Of a stretch of DNA of 64,000 bases, positions 55,910-64,000 are shown one piece after another (the first letter of the stretch is position 1; each line of letters begins with the position of its first letter). The translations under genes were made by a program, and so were the position numbers. The stretch is from Oscillatoria princeps RMCB-10 (GTDB lineage: Bacteria; Cyanobacteriota; Cyanobacteriia; Cyanobacteriales; Oscillatoriaceae). The stretch is taken from NCBI GenBank assembly GCA_019359235.1, contig JAHHHT010000007.1, positions 1-64,000 on the forward strand, given 5' to 3'. The notes beneath the pieces are model-generated. The model was not told the origin of the DNA and ran no database searches. It saw only the letters and a program-made list of their open reading frames with translations.

Positions 55910-56161
55910 ACTGCCCCTCAAGTGGGGGTTTATCCCGCTCTATCCTGGGGCAGTTGATTTCGATGAAAATGATAGTTATTAGAGACGCGACATGTCGCGT
56001 CTTTACAGCAGTAGGGCGCTCTTTCTTCTTCCTCCTTGGCGTCCTTGGCGTCTTGGCGGTTCATTATCCATACCTATTCGCCAAAACTCTCTTATAAATC
56101 CACTGCGACTGCCAACAGCACCGGCTAATTATAAAAACTCTTCTGCTTCCCAAACATTCCT
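55910..56161. repeat. Short repeats before the GT39 gene
   Basis: A GAGACGCGACATGTCGCGTC hairpin (about 55981-56002) and the CTTGGCGTCTTGGCGGTTC relic (56035-56065) are seen. No gene. Confidence 0.55.
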
Positions 56162-57706
56162 ATGAAAGACAAATTGAACCGCTTGACACAAACTCAACTC
56201 AGCCAAAGCGTCCTGTCTTTATTTTCTCCCCAAAAACTGCCCTCTACAATTCTTGCATTTGGCATTCTCGTGCGGCTTGTCCAATACTTGGCTAACCGCT
56301 CTCTTTGGGGAGATGAAGCCGTGCTGGCACTCAATATCGTCAATCGCTCCTTTGCGGGGCTTTTACAGCCTTTGGACTACGAACAGGGTGCCCCTATCGG
56401 CTTTTTGATGGTGGAAAAGCTGGCGGTTCAGCTGTTGGGCGATAATGAATACGCCCTGCGGCTTTTTCCGCTGCTGTCTGGCATTGTTTCGCTGTTTCTG
56501 TTCTGGGATCTGGCGAAACGGTGCCTCCAACCGGCAGCGGTTCCCATCGCTTTGGCTCTTTTTGCCAGCTTGCATCCTTTGATTTACTTTTCCTCGGAGG
56601 TTAAACAGTATTCCAGTGATGTGGCGATTGCTTTGCTGTCTTGCTTGCTGGTGATGCGGGCGAGCCGCCAAAAACTGCCGGCGCGACAGGCGGTTGCTTT
56701 GGCCATTGCGGGAGCAACTGCCATCTGGTTTTCTCACCCCGCTATTTTTGTCTTAGCCGGTGCCGGTGGGCTCTCCCTGCTGCTCTGTTTCAGGGAAAAG
56801 GATTTTGCCAGACTTGGCAAGCTGTCCGCTATTTATTTAACTTGGGCTGCCAGCTTTGGGACGTTTTATTTCCTGTTCGTTAGGCAATTTAATGAAAGCG
56901 CCAGCTTATTCCAGTCTTGGAAAAACAAGGGCGGCTTTCCCGCATCTTTCCTCGATATCAACTGGCTGTTTGAAAGCTTGCTGGAGTTTTTTAACAATCC
57001 CTTAGGATTCAGCGAGATTGTAGTGGGCGTTGCCCTGATAGCGTTTCTCACCGGCTGCGCCGCCCTGTATGCCGGCAGGAAATCCACCCTGCTGCTGTTA
57101 CTGTCTCCCCTGGCGGTGACGCTGTTTGCCGCTTACTCGCACAAGTATCCGTTTAGCAGACGCCTGGTGCTGTTCCTGACGCCTTTCGCCATCCTGCTGG
57201 TTGCGGAGGGCGCGAGTTACTTGCGCAGTAAAACGCGATCGAGTTCGGCTGCCATTGCCGGCATTCTGCTTTTAGTCTTTCTCCTGGCTGAGCCTTTAGC
57301 GAGCGCCAGCTACCTTTTCGTCCAGCCTTCTTGGAAGTCCGAGATCAAGCCGGTGATGGGCTACGTGCAGGAACACCGGCAAAGCGGAGATGTGCTGTAC
57401 ATTTACCAGCGGGGAGCCTATCAATTTAAATATTATGCCAAAAAATATGGCTTCCAGGAGGGCGAATACATTCTGGGAGTGGATGACTTGGGCCAAAATT
57501 TATCCGCACAGGAGTGGGAGCGCTACAAGAGTGACCTCGACCGGCTGCGGGGCAATAAGCGGGTGTGGGTGCTGTTTTCCCACGTTTGGCACTTCCCGGA
57601 AGAAAGGAAAATCATTCAATTATATCTGGACAGCATTGGCAAGCGCACTGATTCCTTTAAGCGCACCGGCGCGTTTGTTTATTTGTATGACTTGAGTCAA
57701 AAATAA
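56162..57706 (+). CDS. GT39-like (GT-C) membrane glycosyltransferase
   Basis: A 514-residue protein with about eleven membrane segments. The GT-C acidic motif lies in the first loop, L-W-G-D-E-A-V-L-A-L (about residues 40-49), as in ArnT/PMT-type enzymes that use polyprenyl-phosphate sugars on the outer face of the membrane. The C-terminal 120 residues form a soluble domain. It continues the surface glycan region; acceptor unknown. Confidence 0.87.
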   Translation: MKDKLNRLTQTQLSQSVLSLFSPQKLPSTILAFGILVRLVQYLANRSLWGDEAVLALNIVNRSFAGLLQPLDYEQGAPIGFLMVEKLAVQLLGDNEYALRLFPLLSGIVSLFLFWDLAKRCLQPAAVPIALALFASLHPLIYFSSEVKQYSSDVAIALLSCLLVMRASRQKLPARQAVALAIAGATAIWFSHPAIFVLAGAGGLSLLLCFREKDFARLGKLSAIYLTWAASFGTFYFLFVRQFNESASLFQSWKNKGGFPASFLDINWLFESLLEFFNNPLGFSEIVVGVALIAFLTGCAALYAGRKSTLLLLLSPLAVTLFAAYSHKYPFSRRLVLFLTPFAILLVAEGASYLRSKTRSSSAAIAGILLLVFLLAEPLASASYLFVQPSWKSEIKPVMGYVQEHRQSGDVLYIYQRGAYQFKYYAKKYGFQEGEYILGVDDLGQNLSAQEWERYKSDLDRLRGNKRVWVLFSHVWHFPEERKIIQLYLDSIGKRTDSFKRTGAFVYLYDLSQK

Positions 57707-57954
57707 CCTGCAAGCCTCCGTCACGCGAAAGCCGGCGCTGACAGGAGCCCGCACCTGGAAAGCCACACGCAAAGAGAGTGGCGGGAGACCAGCAGCATGA
57801 GTCTGGCAGGCTGGAGGATTTATCCGCAAGGTGCCGGTTGAAGGCCAGCCGGTTTGTGGCAGGAATTCCTGGCCGGACAGTCCGCTGCGCCTGCCTCTTG
57901 TTACTATTTACTGTGGTGGTGCAAAGGCTGCGTTAATCCCTTACTTTTATAAAT

Positions 57955-59154
57955 ATGTCAAATGTAACAAAAGATGCCTTAGAAGCTGGACGCAGATATC
58001 TGTCCACAGGCGCAATTTCTGCCGGCATGCTGCGCCAAGTCGTGTGCCGCGCCTGGGAAAGGTCGCACGTACACGGGGCTAACGCCCGCGCTCTGCAAGC
58101 GGAGAAACTGTCGGGCTTGGATACCGAGCGGTTGCTCTTGCGACAGGGTTCTCTGATTGGTGCGGCTCGTCCCTATCTCAGACTGCTGTCGCAGGCGGCG
58201 GGAGCTGACCATCACGCTGTAATGCTCAGCGAACACAACGCTATCGTCCTCGACGTGGTGGGTGACGAGCGGAGCGTGCGCGGGCCAGAAAGTGTTCCCG
58301 GGCCCGGTTCTCTGCTTACAGAAGGAGTCGCCGGTGCCAATGGTCTGGGAACGCCCCTGGCGGAAGAGGGTTATGTTGAAATCATTGGCCCCGAGCATTT
58401 CATTGAGGGCTTTCATCCGTTCAGCTGCCAAGGAATTCCCCTGCGTAACGAAAAACAGGAGATTGTAGGAGCGCTCAGTATTTCCGTGCGGCGGCAGGAG
58501 GTGGGACAGCGGCTGAAAGAAATTTTGCTGTGCGCGTCGCACGGAATTGAAGCCGAATTGCTGCAAGGCCGGGTAGAAGAAGATATGCACCGCGTACTCA
58601 CCGCTGCCCCTGACGACTATAAGGCATTAGAAGAACTGCGGCAAGATATCATCCAAGCGCAGAATGCGGGGCGCTTGCGACTGGAGGCTGTCTCTCGTTT
58701 GGCCGCAACTAACCGCTTCGACTACGCTCTCCAATTGCTCCGACAAGCGGAAGAATCGATTCAGCTGTTTCGCCGCCGCGCTGCCCTCTGGCGGGATTTG
58801 GCATCCTTAGAGATTGGGGCAATCCAACCCGTGTCGCTCACTGACAGTGTGCGCGAGCTAGTCGAGCTCCTCTCTACTGAAGCGGCAATCCGCAAGATTG
58901 AAGTTATAATGGAAATTCAGGAGCCCGTCAGAGTAGAAGCCGATCCGAGAAATCTTTCCCGCGGACTTTTTCACTATTTCGTGCGAGCTTTTGAGATTGC
59001 AGGCTCGGGGGGGGCAGTGCGGGTGCAAGTCCTTATGATGCCTCTTTTATCGGAGGGTCAAGTACGGTTAAGTCCAATTCCAGCACCCAGCAGTGTAAAA
59101 TCAGAACCGCCCCCATTTATTCTCGCGTTTCCCATCGAGAGGCAGAAGCTATGA
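57955..59154 (+). CDS. AcoR-type GAF protein with decayed histidine-kinase region
   Basis: A 399-residue soluble protein. The N-terminal 180 residues match the sensor part of AcoR/DhaR-like regulators: a W-E-R-S-H-V helix, A-R-P-Y-L-R-L-L, V-M-L-S-E-H-N-A-I-V-L-D-V-V-G-D, G-A-N-G-L-G-T-P-L-A and G-P-E-H-F-I-E-G-F-H-P-F-S-C. The C-terminal part recalls a kinase ATPase domain (V-E-A-D-P-R-N-L-S-R-G-L, G-S-G-G-A-V-R-V) but the N-box Asn, H-box His, and G-boxes are absent. It is therefore a sensor without visible catalytic sites. ATGA overlaps with the receiver gene that follows. Confidence 0.72.
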   Translation: MSNVTKDALEAGRRYLSTGAISAGMLRQVVCRAWERSHVHGANARALQAEKLSGLDTERLLLRQGSLIGAARPYLRLLSQAAGADHHAVMLSEHNAIVLDVVGDERSVRGPESVPGPGSLLTEGVAGANGLGTPLAEEGYVEIIGPEHFIEGFHPFSCQGIPLRNEKQEIVGALSISVRRQEVGQRLKEILLCASHGIEAELLQGRVEEDMHRVLTAAPDDYKALEELRQDIIQAQNAGRLRLEAVSRLAATNRFDYALQLLRQAEESIQLFRRRAALWRDLASLEIGAIQPVSLTDSVRELVELLSTEAAIRKIEVIMEIQEPVRVEADPRNLSRGLFHYFVRAFEIAGSGGAVRVQVLMMPLLSEGQVRLSPIPAPSSVKSEPPPFILAFPIERQKL

Positions 59155-59540
59155 ACCCGAATAACCCAGTAAAAGGCAAGGTGCTGATTGCGGACGATGA
59201 CGATGACGGTCGAACGATGCTCGCTTTTCTGCTCGACATGGAGGGGTGGCAGGTTGCGCAAGCCCGTAATGGCCGGGAAGCCCTCGAAAAAGTGCTTGAG
59301 GAGAAACCGCACGTCTTGCTGTTAGATAATCGCATGCCAGAACTGACGGGAGCAGAGGTTTGCCAGCGCCTCCGCGAACAGGGAATCGGCGTGCCGGTTG
59401 TGTTCGTTACGGCGTACAGTGATGGCCAGGAACTGGCAGTCTCCCTGGGCGTTCGCTATTTCTTAAAGAAGCCAGTCGATTTTATGAAGTTATTTGCCGC
59501 GCTCGATTCGGCTTTCCGAGATTCTCAAAACCAAAAGTGA
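59151..59540 (+). CDS. Single-domain response regulator
   Basis: A 129-residue receiver domain: acidic pocket A-D-D-D-D-D-G near residue 14-20, phospho-acceptor D59 in L-L-L-D-N-R-M-P-E, Thr in F-V-T-A-Y-S and Lys in L-K-K-P-V. There is no output domain. It starts within the stop codon of the GAF protein (ATGA), so the two are translationally coupled and presumably act in one pathway, possibly with a kinase encoded elsewhere. Confidence 0.93.
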   Translation: MNPNNPVKGKVLIADDDDDGRTMLAFLLDMEGWQVAQARNGREALEKVLEEKPHVLLLDNRMPELTGAEVCQRLREQGIGVPVVFVTAYSDGQELAVSLGVRYFLKKPVDFMKLFAALDSAFRDSQNQK

Positions 59541-59570
59541 GGATGGCTCTCTAAAAAAGCTGGGGTGTGA

Positions 59571-61316
59571 ATGAAAAATAAAGGGGTGGGAAATTGGGGG
59601 ATTGCTCCCACTTGGCTGAAGGTTACAATCGCTCTCGCACTGGTACTTGGCCTCTTCTTTCGCTTCTTCAATCTTGACCGAAAAGTCTACTGGATTGACG
59701 AGACTTATACCTCATTGCGGATTTCTGGCCTCACGGAAGCGGAACTGGTTCAGGAAGTTTTCGACGGGCGGGCGACCGGCTTGGAAGAATTGGCCAAGTT
59801 ACAGCGCCCCAATCCGGAAACCGGCTTAACCGGCACTCTGAATTCTTTAAAAGAATCCCCCCAGCACCCGCCGCTGTATTTTGTGATGGCGCGATTTTGG
59901 ATGCAGTGGTTTGGCGATTTTATCGCGACGCCGAGAAGTTTGTCTGCTATCATTAGTTTGCTGGCGTTTCCCTGCCTCTACTGGCTGTGCCTGGAATTGT
60001 TTGGATCGCCGGCAACTGGCTGGGTCGCCCTCGCACTGCTCGCCGTCTCGCCTTTTCACGTCCTCTACGCGCAAGAAGCCCGGCAGTACAGCTTGTGGGC
60101 GGTGACAGTCCTGCTGTCTTCTGCAGCCTTGCTGGGCGCTATCCGCCGCCAAACAGCCCTCAGTTGGGGCATTTACGCAGCCAGTTTGGCGCTGAGTTTC
60201 TACACCTTTCTGTTTTCCCTGTTTGTGGCAGTTGGGCACGGCATTTATGTGGCGATCTCGGAAGGCTGCCGGTGGGAAGAACCCGGCACCCCAACCCCCT
60301 CCCCGCTAGCGGGGAGGGGGAGTGAGAAGGAGAGCAAGACACTGATTGCTTACCTCCTGTCATCCCTAGCGGCGGTTGTTGCTTTCGCCCCCTGGCTTTT
60401 GGTTATCGCTGCTCACTCCACTGAGGTGGAAAGCACAGCAGACTGGACAAGTAAAAAAGTCGCCTTCGGGTTTTTGCTACAGCGCTGGCTGATTAACTTT
60501 TCTAATGTCTTTTTCGATTTAAATCTGGGATATAAATATTTAAACCCCGCTGCAATTGCTATACTAATTATAGCTGCATACTCGATTTACTTTCTCTGCC
60601 GGCACACCCCCAAACAGGTTTGGCTGTTTGTCGTAACTTTGATCGGGGTGACAGCACTCCCCCTGATGGTGCCAGACGTAATTTCAGGAGGGCTGCGCTC
60701 AGCGACGGCTCGCTATCTCACCCCCTGCTATTTGGGGGTGCAGCTGGCCGTCGCTAACCTGCTGGCGACTCAGGGTAATTTTGGATTTTGGATTTTGGAT
60801 TTTGGATTGAGAGAGCGGGAAAAAAAGGGTTTGTTTGCGCCAGAAGAAATATCACTTGTTTCAGACAAGTCTAAAATTTTATCAGAAAGCCGGCGGAGAA
60901 GAATGTGGCGGCTGGTTGCGGTGGCGCTGATTGCCGGTGGCGTCCTTTCCTGCGCGGTTAGCTCTCAAGCCCAATTCTGGTGGAACAAAAGCCCCTCGAA
61001 AAACCAATACAACCCCCAGATTGCGGAGATTGTCAACCGGGCGGAGAAGCCGCTTCTAATCAGTGACAGCTCTCGCGCGCTGGGTGACTGTTTTGCCTGC
61101 CGGATTCTGGGGTTAAGCTACCTGCTCGATCCCAAAGTGAAGCTGCTGCTGGTGGTTGAGCCAAATATCCCTAAGATTCCTGACGGCTTCAGCGACGTGT
61201 TTTTATTCAGCCCTTCCGATGGATTGCGAGCTGGACTTGAAAGAGAGCGCAACTGCAAAACTCAGCTGGTTTTCCAGCGCCATAATTTTTGGCTGTGGAA
61301 AGTTGTAAAATCTTGA
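59571..61316 (+). CDS. GT39-like (GT-C) membrane glycosyltransferase with repeat-derived insertions
   Basis: A 581-residue protein with about eleven membrane segments and the first-loop motif V-Y-W-I-D-E-T-Y-T-S (GT-C acidic pair). It is paralogous to 56162-57706 in plan. Two inserted stretches look foreign: G-T-P-T-P-S-P-L-A-G-R-G near residue 245, encoded by a CTCCCCGCTAGCGGGGAG palindrome (60295-60320), and N-F-G-F-W-I-L-D-F-G near residue 405, encoded by tandem TTTTGGA (60777-60808). Both keep the frame and probably sit in loops. Confidence 0.85.
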   Translation: MKNKGVGNWGIAPTWLKVTIALALVLGLFFRFFNLDRKVYWIDETYTSLRISGLTEAELVQEVFDGRATGLEELAKLQRPNPETGLTGTLNSLKESPQHPPLYFVMARFWMQWFGDFIATPRSLSAIISLLAFPCLYWLCLELFGSPATGWVALALLAVSPFHVLYAQEARQYSLWAVTVLLSSAALLGAIRRQTALSWGIYAASLALSFYTFLFSLFVAVGHGIYVAISEGCRWEEPGTPTPSPLAGRGSEKESKTLIAYLLSSLAAVVAFAPWLLVIAAHSTEVESTADWTSKKVAFGFLLQRWLINFSNVFFDLNLGYKYLNPAAIAILIIAAYSIYFLCRHTPKQVWLFVVTLIGVTALPLMVPDVISGGLRSATARYLTPCYLGVQLAVANLLATQGNFGFWILDFGLREREKKGLFAPEEISLVSDKSKILSESRRRRMWRLVAVALIAGGVLSCAVSSQAQFWWNKSPSKNQYNPQIAEIVNRAEKPLLISDSSRALGDCFACRILGLSYLLDPKVKLLLVVEPNIPKIPDGFSDVFLFSPSDGLRAGLERERNCKTQLVFQRHNFWLWKVVKS

Positions 61317-61624
61317 ATATCCCCTCGTTTCGGGGTGGGCACGGGAACCCGCCCCTACCGCCTGGGAACGGGGCGGGCACGGGGACCCGCCCCTACAGGA
61401 TCTGCCTCCTTTTTCCAACAAGCAGCATTATTAGCCTAACTCAAGTTGCTACTTAGCAGTGACTCAGGTTAGATCCCCCCCTAACCCCCCCTTCAAAAGG
61501 GGGGGACATTTTCAAAGCCCCCCTTTTTAAGGGGGGTTTGGGGGGATCTGGATGCTTATACTTGTAGGTAGCAACTTGAGTTAGCCTAACAGCTTAGCTT
61601 AACCTCTAAAGTGACTATGCAACT
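61317..61624. repeat. Intergenic region with a complete CAAGTTGCTAC MITE
   Basis: 61335-61400 carries GGGGCGGGCACGG repeats, then the AAGCAGCATTATTAGCC module, which is the target site of the element at 61440-61580. No gene is seen. Confidence 0.65.
61440..61580. mobile_element. 141-bp CAAGTTGCTAC MITE with 9-bp target duplication
   Basis: Ends CTCAAGTTGCTAC and GTAGCAACTTGAG enclose CCCCCC/GGGGGG palindromes. TTAGCCTAA flanks both sides (61431-61439 and 61581-61589). The site is the modular repeat AAGCAGCATTATTAGCCTAA; an unoccupied version is at about 20415-20440 (one base different). This is direct evidence for insertion. Confidence 0.85.
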
Positions 61625-63451
61625 ATGCTGATTGCGCGACTGCACAAATTTATAACGGCACCGGCAGCCAAAATACCCAAATCCAACACCATCTTCTGGT
61701 TGAGTTTGAGCCTCACCTTTGCAGCCCTTTACGGCATGCTGGGTTTGCAAGAAGCTTTCAGCAGTAAGTACGTGGTGCAGGACGACGTGCGGCAGCACGT
61801 TTTTTGGATGCAGCGGTTTTTAGACCCCCAGCTTTTTCCGAATGATTTGATTGCGAATTACTTTCAATCGGTGGCACCGGCAGGATACACGGCGCTGTAC
61901 CGGCTGCTGGCGGCGGTGGGGATTAACCCGCTGCTGGCGAGCAAACTGCTGCCACTGGTGCTAGGTCTGACAGCCACCGGCTACTGTTTTAGCGTCTGCA
62001 CCCAACTGCTGCCGGTGCCGGCTGCCGGTTTCATCGCCTCACTGCTGCTCAATCAGAGCATGTGGATGAAAGACGACTTAGTTTCAGCAACGCCCAGAGC
62101 CTTTGCATTTCCCATATTTCTAGCATTTTTGCACTACTTGCTGCGGCGATCTCTCCCCGGCACCGGCATCAGCATCGCCCTCATAGGGCTATTTTATCCG
62201 CAGTACGTCTTCATCGCCGCCGGCGTCATCATCCTGCAGCTGGTGCGCTGGGAAGGCGGGCGCTTGCAACTCACCCAAAACCGACGGGATTACTGGTTCT
62301 GCGCCGCACTAGTCGCCGTGGCGATTTTGGTGCTGCTGCCCTTCGCCCTGAAAACCAGTGAATTTGGCCCGACAATTGCCGCCGCCGAAGCGAGGAAAAT
62401 GCCAGAATTCTTGCCCGGAGGGCGCAGCAGTTTCTTCCACAAAAACCCTGTGGTTTTTTGGATTGATGGCAGGGGCAGCGCCATTCTTCCATCGCGACAG
62501 CCGGCGCTAGTTTGGCTGGGGCTTTTTCTGCCGGTGCTGCTGCGATTCCCCGCCCAATTTCCCTTAGCCAAACAAGTGACTTCAGGCGTGAGAGTCTTGC
62601 CACAAATCGCGCTAGTCTCTGTCGCCATGTTTTTTGCCGCCCACGCCGCCCTGTTCAAACTTCACCTTCCCAGCCGCTACACGGGGCACAGCTTTCGGAT
62701 TGCGCTCGCCCTAGCAGGGGGAATCGCCCTGACGGTGCTGCTGGATGCCGTCTTCCAGTGGGCGGAAAATCAAACACAAGACAGCAGCACAGCGAAAACC
62801 CCACCCCCAAACCCCTCCCCGTTTACGGGGAGGGGGCTTGACACAACTGAGACTCTCAGCCGGTCGCCCCTACTGTCTGGGAAGGCAAAGAAAATTATCG
62901 CTTTTTCCTGTTTCCTGTTGGCTTTTTCCACCCTGATTCTCTATCCCGCCTTTGTGGACAACTTCCCAAAAACGTCCTACCAAGTGGGGGGAGCGCAACA
63001 ATTATACCAGTTTTTTGCCCAGAAGCCGAAAGACACGCTGATCGCATCTCTGGCGGAAGAGGCGAATAACCTGCCGACATTTTCCCAGCGCTCGATTTTG
63101 GCGGGGCGGGAATACGCCATTCCCTACCATGTGGGTTACTACCGCCGGTTTCGGGAGCGTACAGTTGAGCTAATTGAGGCGCAGTACAGTCAGGATTTGG
63201 CACCGGCATTGCAGCTGATTCAAAAATACGGCATCGATTTCTGGCTGCTGGAACCCTCATCCTTCACACCCGACTACCTGATTAAAAATCACTGGCGCTG
63301 GCAGTTTGAGCCGGCAAAACAAGCCGCCGAAAGATTGAAGCGCGGGAAGATGCCTGCCTTAGCCGGCTTGGTGGGGCGCTGTTCCGTTTTCGACAGAGAG
63401 GGCTTTAGTGTATTGCCGGCAGACTGCATTCTGAAAGCCGCAAAAAAATAA
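61625..63451 (+). CDS. GT-C-like polytopic membrane protein
   Basis: A 608-residue protein with about eleven membrane segments and a soluble C-terminus. Like 54248-55909 it has V-Q-D-D-V-R-Q-H-V-F then P-Q-L-F-P-N-D-L-I. Near residue 395, P-P-P-N-P-S-P-F-T-G-R-G is encoded by a CTCCCCGTTTACGGGGAG palindrome (62810-62835), an in-frame insertion. The family function is unknown; the fold suggests a glycosyltransferase. A mobile element lies 44 bases upstream. Confidence 0.7.
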   Translation: MLIARLHKFITAPAAKIPKSNTIFWLSLSLTFAALYGMLGLQEAFSSKYVVQDDVRQHVFWMQRFLDPQLFPNDLIANYFQSVAPAGYTALYRLLAAVGINPLLASKLLPLVLGLTATGYCFSVCTQLLPVPAAGFIASLLLNQSMWMKDDLVSATPRAFAFPIFLAFLHYLLRRSLPGTGISIALIGLFYPQYVFIAAGVIILQLVRWEGGRLQLTQNRRDYWFCAALVAVAILVLLPFALKTSEFGPTIAAAEARKMPEFLPGGRSSFFHKNPVVFWIDGRGSAILPSRQPALVWLGLFLPVLLRFPAQFPLAKQVTSGVRVLPQIALVSVAMFFAAHAALFKLHLPSRYTGHSFRIALALAGGIALTVLLDAVFQWAENQTQDSSTAKTPPPNPSPFTGRGLDTTETLSRSPLLSGKAKKIIAFSCFLLAFSTLILYPAFVDNFPKTSYQVGGAQQLYQFFAQKPKDTLIASLAEEANNLPTFSQRSILAGREYAIPYHVGYYRRFRERTVELIEAQYSQDLAPALQLIQKYGIDFWLLEPSSFTPDYLIKNHWRWQFEPAKQAAERLKRGKMPALAGLVGRCSVFDREGFSVLPADCILKAAKK

Positions 63452-63651
63452 CTGCCAGAAGCTAGTTTGTGAAAGACCCCTCACCCCCCAACCCCCTCTC
63501 CCACAAGGGGAGAGGGGGAGTAAGAAAAATTATTTCACCAAATTACCTCATCAAAACCCCCACCTCTTTCTCCCCCTCCCCGCACGCGGGGAAGGTGGGG
63601 CCCCCTCTGGGGATAAGGGGCTGGGGTTGGGGGGTGGGGTTCAAGGAATAG
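63452..63651. repeat. CTCCCC...GGGGAG palindromes
   Basis: CTCTCCCACAAGGGGAGAG (about 63498) and CTCCCCGCACGCGGGGAAG (about 63573) are seen, close relatives of the palindromes at 366, 1418, 60295 and 62810. It lies between two convergent genes. Confidence 0.7.
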
Positions 63652-64000
63652 CTATTCAACGCGACCGTAGCGTGCGATTATTTGAGTGCCGGAATTGGTT
63701 TTATTTGTCAGCCAAGCCCACATCTGATCGCCCAGACAGAAGTGCCACCACTCGTGGGGGTGGCGCTGAAAACCGGCTCGCACCATGATATCTCCCAACA
63801 GCTGCCGGTTCTGGTGATATTCCCGCTCCTTGGCACCGGCACTGCCGGCAAAATGATAGGGATAGGAGCGGGGCGAGACTTCATCAATCGGAGATCCCAT
63901 ATCCACCGGCTCGCCAGTTTCACCCACCAGAGTCACATCCACCGCTGCGCCGGTACTGTGGGGGGGAGGCGTGGCTGGATCGAGGCTGGGCAGCGCCCAA
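63652..64000 (-). CDS. D-alanyl-D-alanine dipeptidase (VanX/M15 type), partial
   Basis: The frame runs off the right edge; 115 residues are visible. P-H-S-T-G-A-A-V-D-V-T-L is the VanX-type zinc motif (S-x-H-x-x-G-x-A-x-D form, His and Asp ligands), followed by D-M-G-S and, near the end, H-E-W-W-H-F with the catalytic Glu and third ligand. The enzyme cleaves D-Ala-D-Ala and acts in cell-wall recycling or in peptide turnover. The N-terminus is missing. Confidence 0.9.
   Translation of the reverse strand, partial: WALPSLDPATPPPHSTGAAVDVTLVGETGEPVDMGSPIDEVSPRSYPYHFAGSAGAKEREYHQNRQLLGDIMVRAGFQRHPHEWWHFCLGDQMWAWLTNKTNSGTQIIARYGRVE

Overview
The window comes from a filamentous, oxygenic cyanobacterium, most likely of the Oscillatoriales type (Microcoleus/Oscillatoria-like). 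The decisive genes are psbB and psbT (photosystem II), followed by the cyanobacterial neighbours nrdR and rpsA. Supporting signs are Pilin_GH-type pilin-like proteins, DUF4278, SIMPL and Nif11 proteins, HIP1 octamers (GCGATCGC, e.g. in psbT), a very high density of CCGGC-containing words, and intergenic regions packed with small palindromic and mobile repeats. No tRNA, rRNA or CRISPR array was recognised.

Layout. 1-2.5 kb: the tail of a Ser/Thr kinase-like protein, a degenerate pilin-like gene between direct repeats, a 21-bp minisatellite and a DUF433/DUF5615 toxin-antitoxin-type pair. 2.5-10.7 kb: housekeeping and small conserved genes on the minus strand (Trp-rich protein, rhomboid protease, Nif11-like peptide, S9 peptidase, truB, alpha/beta hydrolase). 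10.7-16.3 kb: a second DUF433/DUF5615 pair, ligA and an EamA transporter, separated by mobile repeats. 16.4-19.5 kb: a second pilin-like gene convergent with a complete Ser/Thr kinase, i.e. an inverted copy of the module at the left edge. 19.5-31 kb: a tiny ribbon-helix-helix protein, coiled-coil and PulC-like proteins, mnmG, a third pilin-like gene, membrane proteins and dense repeats. 31-37.4 kb: psbB, psbT, nrdR, rpsA, a HAD phosphatase and metK. 38-46.3 kb: small membrane proteins, two tandem SIMPL proteins, a hybrid-free sensor kinase, TspO. 46.6-63.5 kb: a cell-surface glycan region with a MurG-like transferase, a GtrB-like GT2, an alpha/alpha-toroid protein, a flippase-like protein and four GT-C type membrane proteins, interrupted by a degenerate sensor/response-regulator pair. 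The right edge cuts a D-Ala-D-Ala dipeptidase.

The most interesting material is (1) a family of non-autonomous mobile elements with termini GGGAGCATCCC, of which four of five copies (121 to 461 bp) have perfect 8-bp target duplications; one further copy sits inside the leader of a pilin-like gene; (2) a duplicated kinase plus pilin-like two-gene module whose pilins have all lost the conserved Glu5; (3) palindromic repeats that have entered reading frames in frame (kinase, truB, two glycosyltransferases); and (4) an AcoR-type GAF sensor with a decayed kinase module, translationally coupled to a receiver protein. Functional statements come from recognising families by eye; no database search was run.
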